In this document: positions 1-11,427 of the stretch, in pieces
How positions within the stretch are numbered: position 1 is the first letter of the stretch
Layout of the letters: the number at the start of each line of letters is the position of its first letter
Origin: Adiantum capillus-veneris
Lineage: Eukaryota; Streptophyta; Polypodiopsida; Polypodiales; Pteridaceae
Length of the DNA: 64,000 bases
Direction of reading: 5' to 3'
Assembly (NCBI GenBank): GCA_014529385.2
Contig: CM043971.1
Location: 93,528,840-93,592,839 of the forward strand
The notes under the pieces: model-generated
Databases searched by the model: none
What the model was told of the DNA's origin: nothing
The model's input: only the letters and a program-made list of their open reading frames with translations
Translations under genes and position numbers: made by a program

Positions 1-1
1 C

Positions 2-570
2 TACAAACAAATTTTAGGGATCCCAATGGGATTTTCTTGCTCTCCTGTTATGTGTAATCTTTATCTTTGTCACTTTGGATACCAATGGCTCTTAAAAGTG
101 TTAAGTGACCCTGCCATGGCACCGTTAGTCACACACTTTGTTCATACGTTTAGGTTTATGGATGACCTGTGTAGCCTTAATAATCCCATGTTTGAAGAAA
201 CGCTTAGAGATATATATCCTCCCTGTCTTAATATTGAACCTACTTTCTTTGATAGAATAATGAGTCTTGATAAATGGGTCGTCTCTAGGACTCACGTCCT
301 GAATATCGAGATTACTCCAACTCCATTATTCTTGGGTAGTTTTTATACTCGTTTCTTCTGGAAAAGAGATAATCCCAAGCTTGTATTTTTTGAATTTACA
401 AAAAGAAAAAGCAGTAGACTCTAAAAAAATTCTTTACACACCTATCTAGGAATGCCATTTCTTATAATGTATGCCTCTTCAGATAGTTTTTCAGCCTATG
501 AAGAAATCAACACTCTTATTACCAAGTTTATCAATAATGGGTTCTTAGGAAAGACCTAGTTGCATGTATG
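2..570 (+). pseudogene. Penelope-like reverse transcriptase fragment (3' part of RT), cut by window edge
   Basis: The frame is open from base 2 to the stop at 422-424, so the gene began upstream of the window. Visible RT motifs are GIPMGFSCSPVMCNLYL (residues 6-22 of the open frame; the GxPMG-SP-NLYL block) and FRFMDDLCSLNN, an M-D-D catalytic box followed by SLNNP. This wording is typical of Penelope-like or related RTs rather than of LTR elements. After the stop, other frames keep similar text to about 570 (YASSDSFSAYEEINTLITKF), so the end has decayed through frameshifts. No GIY-YIG endonuclease is seen. It could instead belong to another non-LTR RT group. The RT call is fairly sure, the class less so. 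Confidence 0.6.
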
Positions 571-3500
571 TGCAATTCCTTAAAAATTCGTAATTGGTCC
601 GGCCTTAAGTTTGACCTACAGAACTTGATTAGTCTTATTAAACCAAAATGAGATACTCTTGAGAAAATTATTTCTCACTTCTTGAAGGAAACCCTCTTTC
701 CTTCTGAAAAATAGGGAAAAAGAAGTTCTTCTCCGTTTGAGGTAGTAGGCCCATATTCTATGGGTCTACTACCTCTTAGAGGATGGTGCCTGGGAATGGG
801 TGGGCACACACGTACGCGCACACACACACACAGAGAGAAACAAAATTGCATGAGTCCTTTCTCATGCTTCACTACATAATTGGACAGAAGAGCATGGCTT
901 AGATTCATAAAAACATTTTTTCACCTTTACATCTCAATTAGGCCATCCATTACATGATCACACAAGCAGCTCTCACAATAATAGCACATGTTTGGATGCT
1001 CAGCCAAAGGTAAGATATGGTTGGCTAAAATTACACTAAACTCCCTGGTTTGGGCTGAGTGGTTAAAATATCATCTTAAGGGTAGGCCAAAATGGGGATA
1101 CAAAAATATCTTACGATGTGGTAGAAACTGCGCTAGCAAATATAACCGCTTGAAAAATCCACGCTTCATTAAATGTTCCACATAATAATATTGTGGCCCT
1201 AAGCCTAGGGCTTCCTTTACCATCACCAGACGGATATTGTTCCTGAAGTGTTCTCGACCCCAAAGGATCACCCATGTCACTCTATTTTGATATGTCCACC
1301 ATTTCGTTTGTGCAACCGATGTTCCTAATAGAGGGAATAGAAGACACTCATAACGGAGTATGGTGTTTCTCCGGATGGACTCACTTGACTGTTGCAGATG
1401 AGCAAGGGTTATCGCTAATTCCTGATCTTGACTATAAGTCATAGCTGATAAAGTATAAGACACAGCTTAAGACAAGTTATTGTAGAAACTTGTAAACTGT
1501 TGATTTAAACCCTAAAACATTGCTCAAGTATGTTACAATGGGAAGTATAATACCCTTGTCTTATATAGACCCACATTGCAACCTCTTTACAGTGACTATC
1601 TGAACTAAAAGCCCAATTTACTTGCCAACTCATATTGGATCATGTAACACATTGACTCACCGTTGTTTTCTCGACATATGTTTCTCCTAAAAACTTACCC
1701 AACTGACCATCCTACCTATAATAGTCTCTCTAGAAATATCGGTACTATGAGTATTTTTTCGTCTGCGACCATCCAGATTTGGAGACTATACCTCATAAAT
1801 TTTTCAAGCTGTGCATTGACTTAGCTAAAATAGTTTGATATGTTCAACTGGTTACTGGTACTCAAAATTTCACTACTAGCAGTAGAAAATGGGGTGATTC
1901 TTTGAAGCCTCTTTTTAGAAATTATTCAAGCTAGTTTTTATTTGTTGCCTTGAAACCCTAAAATTGCCTTATTTTATTAACACCTGTATAGCGTTATTAC
2001 CTATTGTAAACCCTCTGCAAATATTAAAACTGCTCGTACATCTGCTCTGTCGCAAGTTACTCTCTGCATGAGTATGGAGTGTTCACAGGTACGCGGCTAC
2101 ATCGCTCACAATTTGACACACGCTATGCTCTATCAGATCTTGCTTTAATGAAATCCCAAGAGATATGGGCTTTAAGAGCTACCTCGATTGCGGGAAATTT
2201 TGGTAAATCTTGGGTCCCAACTGCTATGGCTGGGCATCGACCTCTATAAAACCCTCACTGATATGGAAAAGGTGAGTACTACACTCACTTAGCATCTCTG
2301 TTCTGTGTTTTTAGCCTGTTCGTTCGAACTTTTAAGATTGCAACATGTCTAAAAGTAAGGAGAAAGCTGCGTTGGAGTCGTCATCTTCTCCGAGTCTATA
2401 GGTCATTTAATTTTTATATCTAATCTGGGGTGTTCTTCACTCATCTAGCCTTTAGGTAGGGTTGTGCTGTTTTGTTAAGATGTTGTGATTAACCTGAGTA
2501 GATTGTACTCTTTTATAACTCCTACTAATTGGACAGATTAGTGATGGTATGCTCTGATTTTGGGTTGTTTTTGCACAGAAGTCTCTGAAAATAATGGGAA
2601 TCTCACTGACATTTGATTACTGGGTACTGAGGTGCTGCCAGATCTTGAAAATATTTTTAGATAATGAAAAACATCACATACCCTGATGATGTCTTGTTTT
2701 CTTTTTGAGCTTGATTACATTTGTCGACATTCATCACATACCCGAAAGATATCTGGTTTTTTAGCCAGATCGGTTGCTCACCATTTGCATCTTGAAAGTA
2801 TTTCTGACATGTGGTAGCTTGATATATCTTGCCTGGTTATGGTTTAGTTCCCCTACCTTAAAATAATCTAAGCTTTGCTCTATTGAACTTGCCCTTATTT
2901 GCTCTCATTTCATATCATATCAGTTAGTAGTAGGATGATTGCGTTACAAATTTACCCGCATAATCTGTTACAAAGAATATGAAACTTGATTTCTCCGGTT
3001 ATATCTAAAGTTGGTTTATGGCATAAAGGGTACTCTTTGGACTATGTTGTTGTTGGTCTTTGGCTCTTTAGCTGTACTCTTACTTAGCTCTTTCTATTAC
3101 GGTTCTGGTTTTGGCTTAATGCTTCTCTTGGGGGCTTAGACTTGTTTGACTGGTCTTGTTGGGGTTCAGAGTATAGCACCTTGGCCTACACTATCAAAAC
3201 ATACTTTTCCTGGGTTTTTTTTTGTTTTCGTACCGAGAAGAATAAATCTGCTTCTTCTTTTAACTTTCTGCTAACAGGCGATGGAATTGGTATTGTTCAT
3301 TGTTTTTAGCAGGGAATAAAAGTGGAATATGATTACTGGCTTTGTGAAAAAATATGTTGGCCATGACATTTGAAGAGAGACAGGTGTAAAATGATGATGT
3401 CAGTTAAGATGATTAAATATGTTCGTATCTCAAGTAGGGATAAATTTCAAAATCCAAACATATGGTTTGGGACTCCTCTGGTCGTTCTGCTAGTTACCGG

Positions 3501-4410
3501 AGTCCTGTACCTTACTGTGTCGTTTTTAATTAAAGACATCACATTAGAAAGTTCTTTAAAAAAATTCTGATAGGTTATGGCTTGGCTTTCTCTAAAAATG
3601 CTACAGAGGCCTTTAGGCTCTGTGATTGAAATAAAATATGGGTCTGACTTTGTTCATGTGTAACCGGCTTTCCTCTTTCACTTCAGGAGGTGTTTTGAAA
3701 TAGAATAGCTTTTAAAAACTGATACCTACTATAGGGTGTATGTCTCGAGCTAACTTGTGCCTACTCATATGGGGTAAAAAACTCCCCGATCTGTTTTAAG
3801 AATGATTTAGAAATATTTATACATAGTTTGATTGAGAGAACCTTTTTAAACACTTTAAACTTAAGATAGGCTGCAAAATGTTCTGAAAATCTAGAAATAT
3901 CTGGAATTGTTTTCATAAATGGTAGCATTTATTATGGGAATCTCACTCTCTAGGAAAGATTTGCTAAAAACCAAGGACTATCTTATAGTAAGAACTTGGC
4001 TTTAAAAACTCTTATTTTGTTTTCAAATTTACAAAATATACGTTGAGAAGTGTTGTTTTTTTCATTGGGACATGGATAACAACTCCATGCATCACCTGTA
4101 TGCAGTAACAATTGCTAATCGAGCGTTTTCTTGTTTAATATGGGTGCAGGTGAGGGCTACCTTCTTTGATAAAAGCATACTTCTCTATGAGGTTGAGGAT
4201 ATGAGGCTTAACTTTTTCCTTGAAGCAGTATCACTCCTGACCTAGGGATTACTTTCTCCCATGTTATACTTTGTTTTCTTCACTGCCTTGTACAAAATTT
4301 ATCCTCAACAACAAATAAATTATTGTATAAATCCATTGTATTTGCCTAGAATTATTGTTCTGTGAACAGGTAGTGTTCGTTTGCGTGTATGTATCTATTT
4401 AGAGCTGCTA
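571..4410. other. No supported gene; decayed intergenic sequence
   Basis: Only short open frames occur. Two look mildly coding: minus 1071-1463 (130 codons, no recognisable family) and plus 2028-2241 (about 70 codons, with the tail AMAGHRPL then a stop). A TATAAAA at about 2247 lies upstream of a tiny 18-codon frame at 2345-2401. None can be tied to a product. The 2.4-4.4 kb part is AT-rich with nothing recognisable. Confidence 0.5.
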
Positions 4411-4450
4411 CACACACACACACACATGTGTGTGTGTGTGTGTGTGTGTA
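4411..4450. repeat. Mirror (AC)n-(GT)n microsatellite
   Basis: A run of about 9 AC units switches through ATGT into about 11 GT units, so the two halves are reverse complements and can form a hairpin. Confidence 0.85.
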
Positions 4451-4702
4451 TATTACGTTGAGTTCACACATAGTTCACACCAAGTTCACAAGTTGATCAG
4501 ACGATTGCCATTGCATGCACTCAGGACGCCACTTTACAACCATTGATCCCCTCTTTAAAAAGAGGGTGTCAATTAGGTTGGGTTCAGACGGGGTAGTGGA
4601 AGGGAGAGGGACAAGTGAAAGAGTCCGAGTTGGCGTGCACACATTGGGATGCAAAAACGTAGCCCATTTTCAAATCCACTCAAAATCAGCAGATCCTCCC
4701 CC

Positions 4703-4704
<2 letters not shown>

Positions 4705-4734
<30 letters not shown>
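4705..4734. repeat. Poly-C tract of about 30 nt
   Basis: An uninterrupted C homopolymer (G on the minus strand) follows CCTCCCCCGT. Such tracts are error-prone in sequencing, so the exact length is uncertain. The proline-run open frame across it is an artefact of the tract. Confidence 0.85.
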
Positions 4735-4985
4735 ACTTGGAAGTGCCAAATTTGGAGGATTTTAGTGTAAATACTGGCAAAACCCCTAAAAATTTCATTA
4801 AAACCACGAGACTTCCAATGCTCTCCTTTTCTTCATTGGTTGCTAAAAACGTTTTTGGTGCACTACTCGAGCCTGTCACCGTGTTATGTGCCCAATAGTA
4901 ATACCGATAGAATGCCGCTTGTCACGTGCTTTGAGATCGTGCATCAATATTTTTAGGAAAAATTATTAAAATACCCCTCTAATTT

Positions 4986-5346
4986 GTGGAAATTCCCAAA
5001 ATACCCCTCAAATTTCAAAAATTCTCAAAATTCCCTTGTATTTATTTTTGTTGGATTGCTCAAGATTTTTCTGATCTTTATTCCTTTTTGACAATTGAAA
5101 TCCGTTTTTGAATGCCTAGCATGTAATTTGTCACAAAATACCTTGCAAAAGAAGGCAATTATGTCTAAATATAACGAAGCAATTCATCTCCAAAGCCTAC
5201 AAAACCAATTCAAATTCTAGTTTTAGCATCTTGTATGATAGACAATCTGTCTTCTTATAAAAAGCTACAATTGTTTTATTTTTGGAGAAATTTACTTTCA
5301 CAACCAGGGGTATTTTGGAAAATTTGAAGGGCATTTTGGGAATTTA
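4986..5346. repeat. Possible MITE-like element with inverted ends
   Basis: AAATTCCCAAAATACCCCTC near 4990 is matched in reverse complement by GGGCATTTTGGGAATTT near 5329-5345, with adjoining CAAATTT also shared. The arms are about 27-30 bp with a few mismatches and enclose about 300 AT-rich bases with no coding potential. No target duplication could be fixed, so this may be a chance palindrome of low-complexity text. Related AATTCCCAAAATGCCCC text occurs near 20940-20985. Confidence 0.35.
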
Positions 5347-5633
5347 TGATAAACTAGTCTTGCTTGGTGGGCCTTGCTATATAGCATCTAAAAAATAAAA
5401 TAGGAGATTTGCAAATTGACATTTAGTATCTAGCATTAAAGGGAACAAGAGCATGACTGATTTGGCAAGGGCGGTATTGCGTGAAAGGGATATTACATTT
5501 GAAAAATGTTATAATGTTCATGGGAGGAGACAAAGTTAAGTGCATCAATTATTCAAGATTATAGGGATGGTTACACTTGAGATTATATCCAAGTGAGGTT
5601 GTCTATTGATGAATGTTTTTTCTAGTATAAGTG

Positions 5634-6706
5634 CTACATGTAAATTCTTGCAAATGGACAGTATTTCAAAAAGACATTTTCATCAAATGATTGGTAGCAC
5701 AGAAAGTGGATGCCGACCGTGTTTTGTTTTTCTTCTTTTGAGTTATTATGAGTACAATGAATGAGGACAATGATACATGTAACCTCACCTTCTGTGTTTT
5801 GTGTTATGGCATCGACAAAGCATGTTGCATCGTTTGCCACCCCGATTGCCAAGTCGGTGTTTTCAGTGATCATACAGCACACGCCAATTGCGATCAAATC
5901 TATCTCGTTGAACTAAGGGTCTAGGAGGCAGTACTTAAGGACATTTATGTTACCTCTGTTTGTCTTCATTTTAAATTTATAATGTCAGTTTTCTTGTACA
6001 ACTTATTCAAGGCCAGGTTGTTATAGTATTGGACATCTGATCTATGAGTACAAATTATCGGAGTAGAGTTATTGATGTAGTCATGCATATGTGCTTCATC
6101 TATAATAAATGCACCCAAGGTACAATTGATCTTATCTACAATTGGTTTTGTTTCACGAATAATAGTCAAGAACTGAAGAAATTCCGGGTCCGTCGTTGCA
6201 TGTCTTACAGAGCATGACATCCTGTAGAAAGTTGCATGTAGACAGTGGACTGAGCTTGTGATATGGCATGTGTTACAAAACTCCCATGCATGACTACAAA
6301 CTAGGGGTAGTTGGACAAGATCACCAAGCAAGAGAACACATTTTTTGTTGAAGGGATCTACCAATGTATTGCTTGTTACATTGACATTTTGTCTTACAAT
6401 AAGGTAAAAAGTCATTTGGGTTAACATGGATAGCTCCTCTATAATTATAATATCCGCCTCTCTTTTGTCCAAATATCACTCATCGGTGTCATGAATAGAG
6501 AGGGGTTACTGTTGATTCGTGGTTGGTATCTTGAACTCGTAGTGGAGTTTAGATGCAATGCTGCTAAGTCTTGTTGTTCCCGCTCTGATGGCAAAGCGCC
6601 CAAAAATAATATAGAAGTGAGGGTAGTAGGAGTAAGCTATTTCATTTGTCTGCCACCATTGTTTCTCTCTATATATGTAAGGTATGTTGCCGTGCAGGAG
6701 GGACAT
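5634..6706 (-). pseudogene. PIF1/Helitron-type DNA helicase remnant
   Basis: Three minus-strand pieces line up in helicase order. 6706-6506 holds a motif Ia-like GRFAIRAGTTRLSS followed by FKIP. 6472-5966 holds Walker B-like IIIIEELSMLT, then VLLLGDLVQLPLV (motif III, GDxxQLP), then FYRMSCSVRHATTDPEFLQFL, where PIF1 family members have their arginine motif. 5897-5634 holds IGVCCMITENTDLAIGVAND, the C-terminal VMLxxNxxxxxGxxNG block. Frameshifts separate the pieces. No Walker A (GxxGxGKS) is found upstream, and Walker B has EE where DE is usual. PIF1-type helicases are found both as cellular enzymes and as the helicase half of Helitron Rep-Hel proteins. No Rep domain is visible here, so the origin is open. 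Confidence 0.7.
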
Positions 6707-7659
6707 ATTTCTAGATTGTGAGCAAAGATGTCAGATTGCATGCTCCAATCTTTATACAATGTAGTAATTTTAAACCATGACCTAGCATATGGATGATAAG
6801 CTAGTTTCAAGTTGGCTGTAGTTTTCTCCCTAGATTATTGATACTTGGACTATAATCTTCTAGGTCTTGAGAACTTCATACTGACACCTAGTACGAGAGA
6901 AACAAGGACATATATAGTATGACATCAATTATTTCGACACCTACTATGGTATCAGTTATTTAGAGCTAAAGTAAAGATGCACAAGGTGAATTTACTACTG
7001 TGATACACCGCGTGCATTCACTATTGTAATACAACACATGCATTGGCTAGCTCCTGCATGTGAAGAGATGCGTGTGTAACTAACATGTGCAGGTGTTGAT
7101 CGACATCAACTGTATAGTCTTGAAAACGAGATCCAAAAAAATCGAAGCAAAGGAAGTAATGCAAAAGATTCTAAAACAAGCAAATATATAAATCATGAAT
7201 GAGTTGCAATAATATATGAGGTGCTTTACTGACCTGCAATGTTGTACTACTGCTTTTTGATTGTCCAATCTACAAAACAATTATTGAGTCGAGCTACAAA
7301 AAAGCAATGTGAATAGTTAAACATATCGTCTTGCAATGAAATGTCATAGATTGAAAGTGCAAAGTATGCAGTGCACGTCATATAGAGGTGCCATACAAAA
7401 GTGTGGTGGAGAGTTGGCACTGTGGTCTCTCCAAAAAATTATAAGAAACGGAAGCCATGCCTTGCCCCGTAGCATTTATGTGTTGCGCCAAGCAAACGCA
7501 TGCGCATGGGAAATTGGATGCAAATAACAAAGCTTGCAGTGTTGTCGAGCTGGAGTTGCACTTGTGCAATTGGATCGTGTAGTGTTGTGAATATATGTCC
7601 TCCTGCCATACACAAAACACGCAGATATAACTTTATATTTTATGTCATTTTAACCTTGT
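6707..7659. other. No supported gene
   Basis: Only short unrelated frames occur. I see no RNA gene or repeat apart from a short (TG)n tract starting near 7660. Confidence 0.5.
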
Positions 7660-7694
7660 GTGTGTGTGTGTGTGTGTGTTTCTATGTGTGTGTG
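7660..7694. repeat. (TG)n microsatellite
   Basis: Two TG runs are separated by TTTCTA. The cysteine/valine-rich frame across them is an artefact. Confidence 0.8.
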
Positions 7695-7712
7695 TATTGT
7701 AAGCTGCTTCGG

Positions 7713-9600
7713 TCAACAATTATGAATTTTTGCCATAGAGATGGTATACTCAAGCTTGTCACCAACAACTGTAAAAGATCTATTGAGACCTTTGACAACA
7801 ATCTCATTTTCAAGAGCCATAGGTTTGTTTTCTGTATGAGTGTCTGCTTTGAACTTCCGTGAGTCCCGTGCTTTGAGCAGTAAATCATGAGCAAAAAACA
7901 ACTCTGTTGATTCATCGATTTTGGGCCTCCAATAACCTCTTTTCATGTATAGGGGGCGTAGCATCCATCCATTAGAAACTAATACCTCTAGTCAAAACAT
8001 GCAACTTGAAGGCTCTTAAGATGCAATCCCTCCAAAAGATGCAAAAGATAGTGGTACTAGTAGTTTTGTTAATGATGCAATTGAGGTGGCAGCATGAAGC
8101 CTGCAAGAAATCTATCCCTTTTTTGCATACAACTAGATTCCATATTTTCAGTCCAATCGATGTCACCGCCACCACCCCATGCAGCCAATTCTCCTTCTCA
8201 AGCCCTGGCGGCCCTCCAAGTACAGCACCCCAACCAACCCGTCTGTCCATACAACCCTCCTTGAGTTTTTGCCGATGTAATGGATCTTATATGCTAAGCA
8301 AGTAAGAGATGCAAAGAAACCTGACTCATCTCTACAAGAAAACCGAGATAAGATGCAGCATCATGAGGAATGTATTTGCAGAAGAGGACGCTTGGCACCA
8401 ACATATATGATATATTGAATGTGTAACTAAATAAAATAATTTCTGAATTTTGAGGTTGCAAAATGCATTCAACAATAGCGAAACTCTATACAATCCTCTT
8501 GAGATTGAAACTGGTTCTGCACTTAGACAATATATTAACAATAGTATGCCTTGCACTATGGAATATTAAGTGGTTGTTGGCAATAATTGCACTCGATCTG
8601 TTTGGCATACTATAATTGCTATATGGAGTTTCTACCTCAACCTCCTATTGCACAAAAGATCTTTTAGAAGATGTGAATAGATTACCATTGCCCGCCCTGG
8701 AGTAGCTTTCCTCCAAGGGAAAATGAGGGTTGTGTTGGCTACAATACCAAACATATTTATGTCATCTGCAACCATCTGAACTTGATCCGATAGCTGCTGC
8801 GTACATGAAATTTTTCTCATAGGATCCGCCATCGAATCATGGTTATTAGCAAGAGAAGCTCTTTACAGGCCGCAATATTGGCCATATTGTCTATAAAGTT
8901 TTTGCTATCCCACCCAGTTGTTGAATGGGAAGCAATGAACTGCTCCTGGAGGCTAATAGGTGCTGACATATTGGTATGCATGTCTCGAAAAATCCCATTA
9001 TATTACTCCGCAATCCGTGTTCGTCATCTTCTCCAGCATCACATCTCTTTGTGTGGAAAAAAGAATTAGCTTCTGCTTCTGCTCTTTGACTATTTTTTTT
9101 ATTGTGATTGGCAGCGCAGGCACCTGCATGATTTACTAACTTGACTTCCGCTGCAATGTTGTTGCATCTCCTTAGAGCTACACATTGACCAACTCCGACA
9201 GACACCATATTCTGCATTGAATTGGTCATGTGAGATGTTTTGTTTGTCTGTAGATCGTTCTGAAATGCTTACCTCATCAAATTTTCAGATAGGCTATCAA
9301 CAGAGCTGGACAAGGAGTGCGTCTGAACCCAACGGCTCATCAAACCATGACTTGCACTAGTGGAAATATATTCCAATGCCTTTCCCTAGACATTGAGCTA
9401 TCTGCGACTAATCCCCTCACACACTCTACTAAAAGTGCAAGCAGCTAGCACTGAATCCGTTGGGTTAATTACAACTTGAGGATAGCCATCATAAGCTTTG
9501 GTGTGAAGCTTTTCTGCCCTCTTGTCCACTTTGACGTTTACTCATTGTTTTATCTCTGTCGTCTGCCTCTGCATCGCCAATAGCATGAAAAGGGGAGATG
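7713..9600 (-). pseudogene. Possible degraded multi-exon gene, unidentified
   Basis: Several minus-strand stretches read like protein and sit next to plausible splice sites, but I do not recognise the family. From the 5' side there is a segment at about 9560-9273 (YDGYPQVVINPTDSV, then KALEYISTSASHGLMSRW) ending in SENLMR at a strong donor, ATGAG/GTAAGC (GT at 9271-9272). An acceptor-like TTCAATGCAG precedes MVSVGVGQCVALRRCNNIAAE near 9200. Farther on are QLSDQVQMVADDINMFG near 8790 and ENEIVVKGLNRSFTVVGDKLEYTI near 7750. The first segment has three in-frame stops, so this is a decayed gene or a wrong model. Treat it as a lead only. Confidence 0.25.
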
Positions 9601-11427
9601 GCGAGAGAGAGCAGGGGAGGACAAAGCCAGGGTTTTGATAGCGCTGAGGGCGTATGTCAGGAGCCGCATATTGCAGGAGGCTCTACGACTTGAATCTCAA
9701 GGTAGGCAGAGCGCGAGGGGGCCACTGTGAACTTTAGAGAGGCCTGCAAACGTGCGAACTTGTGCCTTTCTGAACCTGCGACACTGCATGGGATGATGGT
9801 TTTATTGGCACTGCCGTTAAGGCAGGATCTAAGGCGAGGAAATTTGTCCCCACGACCATAGCGGCTTTGGCCAATCAAAACTTGCCGTGGGAGAATGTTT
9901 TTTTTACATGGAGGAAGTGCATGATAAATGCTATTATTGTTGGCTCTTTTGGGCGTTAAGACTGGAAAGTACATTTTTGTGTTGTGGTTTCTGCACTGTT
10001 TTTGCCTAGCACCGCGCTCCGGCCTTTGCTGCATTCCTGGTTGATGTGCGTGAAGAAGTGGGCACCGCTTCTATTGCAGAGATCTTGAAGAAAACAAGGG
10101 GAGGGGAGTGGAATACCTCAAAGATCAGGATTATATTACCTACGATGTGAAGAAATCTATGTGATCAGTTTGGGAACATCATCTCATTTTTTGGATTTTC
10201 TGATGAGGATGGGATGGGAGTGGTCCGGATCGGGAGTATTTCTATTACAAGGAAAGCAAGACGTAAGTGGGGCGTGTGTGTGTGTGTGGTGCATCTCTGT
10301 GTGTATTTGTACTCTAGAGATTTTTGATATAGTGTCTTTCCTGGAGAGGCTTGTGATGACCTTGGAGGTTAGTTTTGCAAGTTGGAGTACCAAACTGGTG
10401 TTTTCCCGGAGAAGGCGACGGCCAAGAAGTGAAGTCAGGAACTGTTTGCTATTGTTTGTTCAGCTCCATGTAAATAGTTTAGCTCTAGGCAAATTATGTT
10501 GATTCACATACAAGATTGCACACCATTTATGTGTGTAAGCTATCTAGCCAGATCCCTTATGTAAATTATGAGCAAAAAACATGTCAATAAGGCCCCCTTA
10601 TTGCGGTGATTAAATTGTGGAAGAGTGTATCATCATTCTTCAAAATGTGTAAGCATTAGTTACTCACTGCATTTGGCATTGGCATAAGGTTATATATATG
10701 TGCTTCTGTTTGTTTTCCTTCGCGTTGTGACTTTTGCCTTTTGCTGTATTGTTGTGTCCAAACATAGAGCCCCAAAAATTTTCATCAGTACTTGTAGTGA
10801 AATGTCCAGGATTAGCTTCTCTACGTGTTTAGTATTTTGGTAGATAGCTTTGAAGGGGGATGTGGAAATGTCCTAGTCAACGTAAGAGTTGTGAGGTGAC
10901 ATACTTGCTACCCGTCAATGCGAGGAGTACGAGTGCGTCTTGCAAATTGTGCTTAAATGAAACTCACTCTTTTATGCCTACAAGCTAGTCAATTAGCTAG
11001 TCTGCTATTGTGTGTAGACGTAAAAATCACCTCTATGTTGACATGGAACTTGCTTGTCCAGGTTCCTTTACATCTGGTTGTATCTGTGATGTGGTACATC
11101 AACCCTTTTGCACATTGTTTGTTGATGATCTTACATTCTACTTGAGATACACTTGTAGACCTTAAGTAGATTATATGGTGTTCATTCAATTGGGTCCCCG
11201 AATCTAGAAAAAGACACCTCAAATGTTGATTAAGTGAAGGGTGAGTTAAAGAAATGAAAAGGCCCATGGAAATGGAAAGTCAAAAGACTTCACGCCTAAA
11301 ACAAAGAGGTGGTTGATTGAATTTATTCTTCCTTCACCTTCCTTTAGTAGCGTGTCCTCCTCTTAGAAGTTTTCTTGGACTATGTAGGCTAGGTAGAGTT
11401 TCCTTGCTTTATGTAAGATGGTAAATT
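9601..11427. other. No supported gene; flank of retrotransposon A1
   Basis: Short frames only (for example minus 10034-9657, no family match). I see nothing that marks an RNA gene or a repeat. The last bases (AATT at 11424-11427) form the left target-site copy of element A1. Confidence 0.45.

Noticed and set aside
1045-1130. tRNA-like GGGCTGAGTGGTTAAA, resembling a Leu/Ser tRNA A box
   Set aside because: No matching B box (GGTTCGANNCC) or acceptor stem can be built downstream.
4515-4898. 127-codon frame with a proline run
   Set aside because: It depends on the poly-C tract; an opposite frame with a glycine run is equally open. No family match.
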